A stretch of 64,000 bases of DNA, taken from positions 1-64,000 of the forward strand of contig NZ_CP076128.1 in the NCBI RefSeq assembly GCF_018736065.1. The letters are read 5' to 3'. The translations under genes and the position numbers were made by a program. Each line of letters begins with the position of its first letter. The stretch's first letter is position 1. Below are positions 44,119 to 51,019 of this stretch, in pieces. The stretch comes from Flammeovirga kamogawensis (lineage in GTDB: Bacteria > Bacteroidota > Bacteroidia > Cytophagales > Flammeovirgaceae). A model generated the notes under the pieces. The model saw only the letters and a program-made list of their open reading frames with translations, was not told the origin of the DNA and ran no database searches.

Positions 44119-44153
44119 TACGTATTATTTTTATTTCTACGTAATTATACGTA
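44119..44153. promoter_or_regulatory. phased operator array before the siroheme methyltransferase gene
   Basis: TACGTA occurs three times, at 44119, 44138 and 44148. The last two are 10 bp apart and form TACGTA-ATTA-TACGTA, a TAC-N10-GTA site 33-48 bp before the ATG at 44186. This is the same arrangement as at nasA and nirB. Confidence 0.6.
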
Positions 44154-44185
44154 ATATTGTACTATCAACAACAAAAGATAATACT

Positions 44186-44947
44186 ATGACACCTACTTTT
44201 CACTTAATCGGCGCTGGACCTGGAGATGCAGAATTACTTACTTTAAAAGCTCTTAGAGTACTTAAAGAAAGTAAAGTAGTTTTGTACGATGCATTAGTTT
44301 CTCAAGATATTTTGAACTTCATTCCTGAGAATGTAGAGAAGATATATGTTGGTAAAAGAGCAGGGGCACATTACTTAAAGCAAGAAGAAACAAATGCTTT
44401 AATTGTTGAAATGGCCTTTAAATACGGTTCGGTTACAAGATTAAAAGGAGGTGATTCATTTGTATTTGGTAGAGGGCAAGAAGAAATTGAATATACTGAA
44501 TCTTTTGGAATAGACTCATATGTTGTTCCTGGTATTTCGTCTTCTTTAGCTGGACCAACTTTAGCTGGAATACCTGTTACTAAAAGAGGTATTAATGAAA
44601 GTTTTTGGGTTGTAACTGCAACAACTTGTTCAGGAGGGTTATCAAAAGACCTTACTCATGCGGCAGCTTCGTCAGCAACAATTGTTGTTTTAATGGGTGT
44701 TGGGAAATTAGAATTAATAGCTCAATTATTTTCTATGTACAGAAATGAAAATGAGCCAATTGCATTAGTACAAGATGCTTCCTTGCCAACACAAAAAGTA
44801 GTGATTGGAACCTTGAAAGATATCGTAGAACGTGCAAATGATAAAGGTGTTAGGCCTCCAGCTGTAATAGTGATAGGAGAGGTAGTAGCACTAGGAAAAG
44901 AAAGTGATATAATAGCAGCTTCTTCAAATAGTAAAGTTTCTTTATAG
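44186..44947 (+). CDS. cobA: uroporphyrinogen-III C-methyltransferase (siroheme synthesis)
   Basis: Methylates uroporphyrinogen III twice with SAM to precorrin-2, the precursor of the siroheme in NirB. I chose ATG 44186 (MTPTFHLIGAGPGDAELLT), giving 253 residues, the normal size. The frame is open for 35 more codons upstream, but those encode an atypical hydrophobic stretch and cover the operator array. Motifs are LIGAGPGDAELLTLKA, VLYDALVS, VTRLKGGDSFVFGRGQEE, VVPGISSSLAGPTLAGIPVTKRG. Also called sumT. It is divergent from nirB. Confidence 0.94.
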   Translation: MTPTFHLIGAGPGDAELLTLKALRVLKESKVVLYDALVSQDILNFIPENVEKIYVGKRAGAHYLKQEETNALIVEMAFKYGSVTRLKGGDSFVFGRGQEEIEYTESFGIDSYVVPGISSSLAGPTLAGIPVTKRGINESFWVVTATTCSGGLSKDLTHAAASSATIVVLMGVGKLELIAQLFSMYRNENEPIALVQDASLPTQKVVIGTLKDIVERANDKGVRPPAVIVIGEVVALGKESDIIAASSNSKVSL

Positions 44948-45297
44948 TTAATATTTATATAACATAAACAAGCTAACTATCAAGTATTCTTCCTTGACGT
45001 CAAGGTTGAGTACTGTTTAGAATTATAAGGTATATCAAGTTTATACTTTGTTGAGATTATGAAGTAGCGCTTAAAGAAATAGTAAAACTCAAAAAGGGAA
45101 TTCACTGTGTGGGTTCTCTTTTTTTTATGTATTAATTCAAACAAATAAAAAAACACTATTATCATTTCAATTGTATAGATATTAACTTAAAAATAATTTA
45201 TTAGTTAAAGATATTTTTTAGAAGTTATCATAGATCAATTATGTTTATTGTTAAACATAGTAAGTTTGTGTTATTAAAAAAATAAAACATTACTATT
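44948..45297. other. 350-bp AT-rich region without a convincing gene
   Basis: The region after the siroheme gene contains the perfect 14-bp palindrome CCTTGACGTCAAGG at 44992-45005. A 61-codon minus-strand frame (44980-45165) has low-complexity content and no support. The rest is AT-rich leader sequence before the DUF4345-like gene. I see no RNA gene. Confidence 0.6.
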
Positions 45298-45711
45298 ATG
45301 AATTTAAAAAAAATATACCTTTCGATCTTTGCAATTACTTTATCAGTTATAGCATTATTATATGGGATTAACCCTCAATGGTTTACTGATACATTTTTAG
45401 ATACAAGCATGATTATACACACAGATGCAGCACATATATTAAGAGCAGTATCTGGATTATATCTTGCACTTATAGGTTTCTTTATTTATGGAATATTTGA
45501 CGAAAAATATACTGATGCTGCTATTGTTATCACTGCAGTTTTTTGTTTCGGTTTGGCATCAGGTAGATCAGTAAGTATTCTTTTTGATGGTCTTCCTTCT
45601 CCAATATTATTATTATATGTATTTATGGAATATTCGATAGTGCCAATTGCATATCTTTTATTAAAGAAAACTGCAGCAACTTCAAGTTCTCATCAAGTTA
45701 GTCTTGCATAA
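45298..45711 (+). CDS. DUF4345-like small membrane protein
   Basis: Protein of 137 residues with four hydrophobic helices (about 5-24, 47-65, 75-95, 100-122). The pattern NPQWFTDTFLD, HILRAVSGLYLALIGFFIYG and FGLASGRSVSILFDGLPSP resembles the DUF4345 family, whose function is not known. It appears to be a single gene with its own promoter space and is not obviously linked to the nitrate genes upstream. Confidence 0.75.
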   Translation: MNLKKIYLSIFAITLSVIALLYGINPQWFTDTFLDTSMIIHTDAAHILRAVSGLYLALIGFFIYGIFDEKYTDAAIVITAVFCFGLASGRSVSILFDGLPSPILLLYVFMEYSIVPIAYLLLKKTAATSSSHQVSLA

Positions 45712-45813
45712 TTAGACAACTATTATTGTTTTTTATTCAACTATTCTATTTATAGAAACACCAACTTTGTGAAGAATAAAAGATAGAACAGCTACAGTTT
45801 AAATAATTAGGAT

Positions 45814-46275
45814 ATGAAAAATAAGTTCATTGCAGTATTACTACTTTTTTTATCACATAGTGTGTTAAGTCAAGATATGTCTTTTCAAGATACAAAGGCA
45901 TCAGTAAAAATGGAAAAAAGAATATTTCTTACTGAAAACTTAGAATTACCGTCTGATGAAATCTCCAAATTTTGGGTTATTTATGATAAATATGAATACG
46001 AAAGATCACTTATTGTAGATAAAAGATTTTCAATAATAAAGGATGCTTTTGTTCAAGAGTAGCAAAATGCTATTAATGTAGATGAAAAATCAAAAGATGT
46101 AGATTTATTAATTGATCTGCAAGAAGATGATTTGAAATTGAAAAAGAAGTATTTGAAAATCATGAGAAAAGATTTATCTGAAGAAACAGTTACAAGGTTT
46201 TATCAATTAAATGAATTTGCAGATAGTTATTTAAAAGCTTCTTTATTGAATGGTGTAAAATTACTTAGTAGGTAA
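45814..46275 (+). pseudogene. exported helical protein gene with an in-frame TAG
   Basis: The frame starts with a signal peptide (MKNKFIAVLLLFLSHSVLSQ) and then reads helical sequence with ELPSDEISKFWVIYDKYEYER, a pattern seen in small Spy/CpxP-like exported proteins of Bacteroidota. At 46060-46062 it meets TAG after 82 codons. The same frame stays open for 70 more codons to TAA at 46273-46275, with matching helical content (LQEDDLKLKKKYLKIMRKDLSEE, RFYQLNEFADSYLKASLL). The simplest reading is one gene of about 153 residues broken by one base change, for instance CAG or AAG to TAG. A truncated 82-residue product could still be made. Confidence 0.75.
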
Positions 46276-46360
46276 AACATAAAACACTAGAAAAGTTAGT
46301 TTTAAAATAGGTGTGTTTTTTGTAGTTTGTATTAGAATAACATTAAAAAAATCTATTACT

Positions 46361-46972
46361 ATGAAAACCTATATTAAACACCCGCTCCTTTTTCTATTTG
46401 TATTTTTCACTTTAATTTCTTGTGGAGATGATGATTCAACTGTTAATCCAGAAGCGATAAAGCAAATTTACTTTGCATCAGATGATCCTGTGGAGATTTC
46501 AGTTCCTGGATTATTAGATACAACATTAGTAGATGTGCAAAGTTTGTTTGATGCAGATGCAAAGGTTATTAAAATGATTCTTCAAGGTGAAATTGATATT
46601 CCAGCAGAATTTCAACCAATTTTTGGACTGAAAGCTCCTGCAGTAATTGAATTAGCAGCAGATTTGACTACAGTTACTTATAACTCAAATAGCTCGTATT
46701 CATTTACAATTGATGAAACAGAAGAAATTACGCAACTAGTAAATATTCAAATTACAAATCCTTTAACAGGAAATGAGTTTTGCCAAGAAGTTAGTTCTGA
46801 AAACGATCCTTTAGGGAGAAATGTAACAGCAACAGAAGTTTTTATTTGGGATGCTAGTCAGAATAAATATAAAGTTGATTTAAGTGTTTTATCAGATGTA
46901 TTTCCAGGGGCTACAGTACCAAATGTAACCATATGGCAAAAGGATGGAGTACTCATATATCCTTGTGATTAA
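46361..46972 (+). CDS. putative lipoprotein, first of a tandem pair
   Basis: Exported protein of 203 residues starting at ATG 46361 (MKTYIKHPLLFLFVFFTLISC), since the open frame upstream of this ATG is not signal-like. The lipobox is TLISC, followed by GDDDSTVNPEA. The mature domain has the shape NPEAIKQIYFASDDPVEI ... YSFTIDETEEITQLVNI ... ATVPNVTIWQKDGVLIYPCD. It shares length, order and C-terminus with the next gene, so the two are tandem paralogs. The family and function are not known to me. Confidence 0.78.
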   Translation: MKTYIKHPLLFLFVFFTLISCGDDDSTVNPEAIKQIYFASDDPVEISVPGLLDTTLVDVQSLFDADAKVIKMILQGEIDIPAEFQPIFGLKAPAVIELAADLTTVTYNSNSSYSFTIDETEEITQLVNIQITNPLTGNEFCQEVSSENDPLGRNVTATEVFIWDASQNKYKVDLSVLSDVFPGATVPNVTIWQKDGVLIYPCD

Positions 46973-47058
46973 TGTGACTTCATGAGGCATTATATTCTTA
47001 TTATTAAAGAATGTTGTGCCTTATTTTATTTTCATCCAAACCCATAACTGACACAAAA

Positions 47059-47643
47059 ATGCTGAGAATTAGATACAAATTCTTTACACTACTATTGTTA
47101 TTATTATTAGGCATTCAATGTAATAATCCAACAATAGACCCTGCTTCTATAACAAATATTTATTTTGAAAGTACAGAAAATATTAAGATTGGGATTGCAG
47201 GTGTAGATACAACTACAATGGAAGTTCAAATTCTTTTTGAGCCGAATATCAATAAGTTTAAAACGATAATATTAGCGGAGGTGGATTTGCCAACTGAGTT
47301 TCATGCCACTATTGGAAAGTCTTCTAATATATCTGTTGAATTGGAAGTGCATGTAACAAGTAGTGCTTTAAATTCTGATAATGATTATTCATTTATTATT
47401 GAAGAAACTGAAAACCTTAATCAATTAATTCATATTATTTCAAATGAAGAATGCATCGAAATGGATAACAGTTCAAGTCCTATTGGTATTCGTGTAGAAG
47501 AAATTGAATTGATTAAATGGGATTCCGAGAAAGATAAGTATTATATCAATGTGCAGTTTTTAGAATACTTAATTGAAGGAGCTACTGTTGAGGATGTAAC
47601 TATTTGGCAAACAAATGGAGTTTTAAATCATCCTTGTGATTAA
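47059..47643 (+). CDS. putative lipoprotein, second of a tandem pair
   Basis: Exported protein of 194 residues starting at ATG 47059 (MLRIRYKFFTLLLLLLLGIQC), with lipobox LGIQC. It aligns along its whole length with the preceding gene: PASITNIYFEST with PEAIKQIYFASD, SFIIEETENLNQLIHI with SFTIDETEEITQLVNI, and VEDVTIWQTNGVLNHPCD with VPNVTIWQKDGVLIYPCD. The copies have diverged strongly, so the duplication is old. A terminator follows. Confidence 0.78.
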   Translation: MLRIRYKFFTLLLLLLLGIQCNNPTIDPASITNIYFESTENIKIGIAGVDTTTMEVQILFEPNINKFKTIILAEVDLPTEFHATIGKSSNISVELEVHVTSSALNSDNDYSFIIEETENLNQLIHIISNEECIEMDNSSSPIGIRVEEIELIKWDSEKDKYYINVQFLEYLIEGATVEDVTIWQTNGVLNHPCD

Positions 47644-47664
47644 TAATTAGTAGACAAAAATAAT

Positions 47665-47704
47665 AAGAAGGGGTCGATAGTATAAAAACTCACGACCCCT
47701 TCTT
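47665..47704. terminator. bidirectional terminator between the lipoproteins and the mobA-like gene
   Basis: AAGAAGGGGTCG (47665-47676) pairs with CGACCCCTTCTT (47693-47704). It lies between convergent genes. Confidence 0.85.
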
Positions 47705-47708
47705 GACT

Positions 47709-48827
47709 TTATAAATTATTTTTTATCTCAATAAACTCTTCCTGGGTATTCGCATTGGTCATTTCTTCTTCATGTTCAGAAATTAATAATTCGATATCAC
47801 TATTAATAAGTGCTTTTCTAGGGCAAGAATATCCCCAACTTAAATACTCTAGTAAAGTACCATAAGCTTTAGGTTCCCAAATACAAATTAATGGCTCAGG
47901 AAAATCTAGTGTAGGGCTTTTAAAAGAGGTTGCTATCTTGTGGATGTTTCTTTTTGCTACCAAATGATCTAAAGATTTTGTAGATAGAAGTGGTAAGTCG
48001 CATGCAATCACTAGCCAGGCAGAGTTTGGATCTTCTTGGAAAGCCGATAAAATACCTCCCATTGGGCCTAGCCCTAAAAATTTATCTGTAACCTGAGGAG
48101 TGTCTTTATAAGAAGTAGAATTGTCAGCAACGGAAACGTAAACATCTTCACAATATGGAGCTAATAATTCTTTTGCATATTCCCATTGTGGTTTGCCATG
48201 GTAATCTAAAATAGCTTTGTCAGATCCCATTCTAGTACTTTTCCCTCCAACTAAAACTAAACCTTTTAATGTGGGTTTATCTATAATTGAAGCTGCTATA
48301 AACTCACCAATTTTATCAATGTCTTCTATTGAAAATTGAGGAAGTGTTTTAAGTTCTGGTAATTCGTTTAAAAGTTCTGATGGTATTACATTCTCTGTAG
48401 CACTAAAAACAATTGCAACAGGGTTTGTAATTTTAGCAATTTTCTTGATTAAAGGTTTTCTACTATCAATTACTAAAAGCTGTTTTTCTGCCTTATAATG
48501 ATTACCATTGATAAAAGTAAAATCAAAAGAGTTAAAATATTTACGTTTTTCAAATTCATTTAATTCACTTTTGAGGTCAATTCGATGGAAGTTAATTTTA
48601 TCAGTATAAACTGACGTAGTAGAACCTAAAAATGATTTTTTTAATTCTTCTTCATCACTTTTATGATCCATGTCTATAAAAGCGGATGTTAAAGGGGCTA
48701 TTTCGTTTGAGAGCTTTTCAACTAAATTTTTAATTTCACCACAAGTAGTACCCATAATTGCTAATTCATTTGTAGCAATAGTACCCATTTTTTTACGAGT
48801 TAATTTAGCGTGTTTTTGATGTTTCAT
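47709..48827 (-). CDS. mobA: molybdenum cofactor guanylyltransferase with N-terminal extension
   Basis: C-terminal part (about residues 186-372) is a MobA-type nucleotidyltransferase that adds GMP to Mo-molybdopterin for the bis-MGD enzymes NapA and NasA. The GTP-binding motif is GLVLVGGKSTRMGSDKAIL, followed by GLGPMGGILSAF and VIACDLPLL. The N-terminal 185 residues (ELAIMGTTCGEIKNLVEKLSN, FTFINGNHYKAEKQLLVID) resemble a MobB-like module that has lost a clear P-loop. The start overlaps the end of moaC by 4 nt (ATGA), showing translational coupling. Confidence 0.85.
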   Translation of the reverse strand: MKHQKHAKLTRKKMGTIATNELAIMGTTCGEIKNLVEKLSNEIAPLTSAFIDMDHKSDEEELKKSFLGSTTSVYTDKINFHRIDLKSELNEFEKRKYFNSFDFTFINGNHYKAEKQLLVIDSRKPLIKKIAKITNPVAIVFSATENVIPSELLNELPELKTLPQFSIEDIDKIGEFIAASIIDKPTLKGLVLVGGKSTRMGSDKAILDYHGKPQWEYAKELLAPYCEDVYVSVADNSTSYKDTPQVTDKFLGLGPMGGILSAFQEDPNSAWLVIACDLPLLSTKSLDHLVAKRNIHKIATSFKSPTLDFPEPLICIWEPKAYGTLLEYLSWGYSCPRKALINSDIELLISEHEEEMTNANTQEEFIEIKNNL

Positions 48828-49318
48828 CTATTAAAGTCCGTTTTACCGCCTGATTTATGGAATAATTTTGTTTCCTTAATGTTTATGTCTTGTGATAATG
48901 CTTTACACATATCATAAATAGTAAGAGCAGCAACAGAAGCACCAGTGAGAGCTTCCATTTCAACACCTGTTTTAGATGTTACTTTGGCTGTACTTATTAT
49001 TCTTACTTCTGTATAGTTTATCCACTCAATTTCAATATTACATTTATCCAGAGGTAAAGGGTGACAAAGAGGAATCAATTCAGAAGTCTTTTTTGTACCC
49101 ATAATTCCAGCAATAATTGCAGTCTGAAATATTGATCCTTTTTTTGTGGCGTTATCTTGATTACGAATTGTATTCGCTACATCTATTGGAAATTCAACAA
49201 TAGATTGAGCTTTAGCAGTTCGAGTTGTTATATTTTTTTCGCCAACATCAACCATAGATGGGTTTCCATTTGCATCAAGATGCGTTAATGTTTCGTTTTT
49301 TTCTGTTTTATCTTTCAT
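48824..49318 (-). CDS. moaC: cyclic pyranopterin monophosphate synthase
   Basis: Second enzyme of molybdopterin synthesis, acts with MoaA to form cPMP. The 164-residue protein shows LTHLDANGNPSMVDVGEKNITTRTAKA near the N-terminus and GIMGTKKTSELIPLCHPLPLDKC and GVEMEALTGASVAALTIYDMCKAL in the core. The catalytic Lys and Asp are in VTSKTGVEME and IYDMCKA. It is the first gene of the moaC-mobA operon and is divergent from moeA. Confidence 0.96.
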   Translation of the reverse strand: MKDKTEKNETLTHLDANGNPSMVDVGEKNITTRTAKAQSIVEFPIDVANTIRNQDNATKKGSIFQTAIIAGIMGTKKTSELIPLCHPLPLDKCNIEIEWINYTEVRIISTAKVTSKTGVEMEALTGASVAALTIYDMCKALSQDINIKETKLFHKSGGKTDFNR

Positions 49319-49374
49319 TCTTAAAAATGCAATAAGTAGATTCGAATGTCTAATTTCTCAATAAACAAACTACA

Positions 49375-50586
49375 ATGCAAAATCATTTGATAGAACCTTC
49401 GAAAGTAGATGAAATAATTTCGAAAGTGCATTTAGATTTGCCTTCAGAAAAGGTAAATTTTATAGAATCTTTAGGTCGTACTTTGGCAGAAGACATTTAT
49501 GCTGATAGAGATTTCCCCCCTTTTGATAGGGTAGCTATGGACGGTATCGGTATTCATCATTCTGCAATAGAAAATAATAATAATTTATTTGCAATCGAAG
49601 GCGTTCAACCTGCAGGAAGCTCTCAGTTAACCTTAAAAGATAATGGTAATTGTATTGAAGTAATGACTGGTGCAATTCTTCCAAAAGGTGCAGATGTGGT
49701 TATACCTTATGAATGGACAGAAAGGAAGGGAGAGAAGATGTGTGTTTTAGATTTTAAGCATGCACAAACTTTTACAAATGTTCATAGAAAAGGAGTAGAT
49801 GTAAAGAAAGGAGAAGTGCTTATTAAGAAAGGTACGGTAATAACATCTGCAGAAATTGGAATTATAACAACAGTAGGAAAAGAAGAAGTAATTGTAAAAA
49901 CGTTACCTAAAGTAGCTGTAATTGCTACTGGTGATGAATTAGTAGGTGTAGATCAAATACCTGCTGATTATCAAATTAGAATGTCTAACTGTTACTCAAT
50001 ACAATCTAGGTTAAAAGAAGAAGGGATATCTTCAAAAATATATCATATAGTTGATGATAAAGATGCCTTGAAAGAAAAAATTAAAGGACTCTTTACTTCT
50101 TATGATATTTTTGTGTTTAGTGGAGGTGTTTCTAAGGGCAAATTTGACTACCTTCCACAAGTATTTGAGGAGTTGGGAGTTGTAAAACAGTTTCATGGGG
50201 TAAAGCAAAGACCTGGTAAACCATTTTGGTTTGGTATTACAAAAAATAATCAGCCAATATTTGCATTACCAGGAAATCCGGTTTCTACATATTTGTGTGC
50301 AAATAGATACCTTTTACCTTGGTTGAGGCAAGAGTTGAATAAGGAAATTAATCAAGGAAAAGCTATTTTAGATAGTAATTATTCTTTCAGTAAGCCATTG
50401 ACTTACTTTTTACAAGTAAAGTCATATTATAATAAATTGGGTGAACTATGTGTATCTCCAACCACAGGAGGAGGATCTGGAGATTTAGCAAACTTATCTA
50501 ATGCAGATGCTTTTGTAGAGTTACCTTCTGATAAAAACTCATTTAAAAAAGGAGATAAATTACCAATTTGGTTTTATAAAAAATAG
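49375..50586 (+). CDS. moeA: molybdopterin molybdenumtransferase
   Basis: Inserts molybdate into adenylylated molybdopterin. The 403-residue protein has SLGRTLAEDIYADRDFPPFDRVAMDGIG near the N-terminus, VMTGAILPKGADVVIPYEW, VAVIATGDELVG, and the molybdopterin-binding FVFSGGVSKGKFDYLPQV and QRPGKPFWFG ... ALPGNPVS. It is divergent from moaC (56-bp gap) and 3 nt upstream of a DUF7009-like gene. Confidence 0.95.
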   Translation: MQNHLIEPSKVDEIISKVHLDLPSEKVNFIESLGRTLAEDIYADRDFPPFDRVAMDGIGIHHSAIENNNNLFAIEGVQPAGSSQLTLKDNGNCIEVMTGAILPKGADVVIPYEWTERKGEKMCVLDFKHAQTFTNVHRKGVDVKKGEVLIKKGTVITSAEIGIITTVGKEEVIVKTLPKVAVIATGDELVGVDQIPADYQIRMSNCYSIQSRLKEEGISSKIYHIVDDKDALKEKIKGLFTSYDIFVFSGGVSKGKFDYLPQVFEELGVVKQFHGVKQRPGKPFWFGITKNNQPIFALPGNPVSTYLCANRYLLPWLRQELNKEINQGKAILDSNYSFSKPLTYFLQVKSYYNKLGELCVSPTTGGGSGDLANLSNADAFVELPSDKNSFKKGDKLPIWFYKK

Positions 50587-50589
50587 ATT

Positions 50590-50955
50590 ATGAAATTAAG
50601 ATTAAAAGACAACAGTATTCGATTAAGATTGAATGTAAACGACCTTAATACATTAAATAATGATGGTGAGGTATGGGAAGTATCTCAGTTAGGAAAAACA
50701 TCTTTTACCTATGGAGTAAAATCAATAGAAAGAGGTGAAATGAGTGCTGAAATGGAGAATAATCGTTTGAAGTTCTGCTTAACAGTTGATCAAATTAAAG
50801 AATGGATAGAGACTAGTAAAGTAGGTTATTCTTCTATTCAAAATAACGAAGATGGCTCAGAATTAAAATTGTTGATTGAAAAAGATTTTAAATGTCTTAC
50901 TGATAGAGATGAAGACGAAAGCAACAATTTTGAAAACCCTAACAAAACTTGCTAG
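50590..50955 (+). CDS. small DUF7009-like protein next to moeA
   Basis: Cytoplasmic protein of 121 residues beginning MKLRLKDNSIRLRLNVNDLN, with KTSFTYGVKS, CLTVDQIKEWIETSKVGY and a Cys-containing acidic tail (DFKCLTDRDEDESNNFENP). The N-terminal pattern resembles DUF7009, small proteins often found beside molybdenum cofactor genes in Bacteroidota. It is 3 nt after moeA, so the two are co-translated. Its role in cofactor synthesis is inferred from position only. Confidence 0.75.
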   Translation: MKLRLKDNSIRLRLNVNDLNTLNNDGEVWEVSQLGKTSFTYGVKSIERGEMSAEMENNRLKFCLTVDQIKEWIETSKVGYSSIQNNEDGSELKLLIEKDFKCLTDRDEDESNNFENPNKTC

Positions 50956-50971
50956 AAAGTAGTACTTAAGT

Positions 50972-51016
50972 AAAAAGGATTATGATTAATGTAGACATTT
51001 TATCATAATCCTTTTT
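50972..51016. terminator. bidirectional terminator between the moeA operon and nadB
   Basis: AAAAAGGATTATGAT (50972-50986) pairs with ATCATAATCCTTTTT (51002-51016). Confidence 0.92.
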
Positions 51017-51019
51017 ATT

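Noticed and set aside
44081-44185. Upstream extension of the siroheme methyltransferase reading frame (35 codons)
   Set aside because: It encodes a Phe/Tyr-rich stretch not found in the family and would run through the TACGTA array; the internal ATG at 44186 gives the normal N-terminus.
44980-45165. 61-codon minus-strand frame after the siroheme gene
   Set aside because: Low-complexity Phe/Tyr/Lys content, no family signal and no promoter; it looks like a chance frame in AT-rich DNA.
46060-46062. TAG as a recoded pyrrolysine or selenocysteine-like codon
   Set aside because: Pyrrolysine uses are not expected in Bacteroidota, selenocysteine uses TGA, and no recoding structure is evident; a nonsense mutation or base error is simpler.
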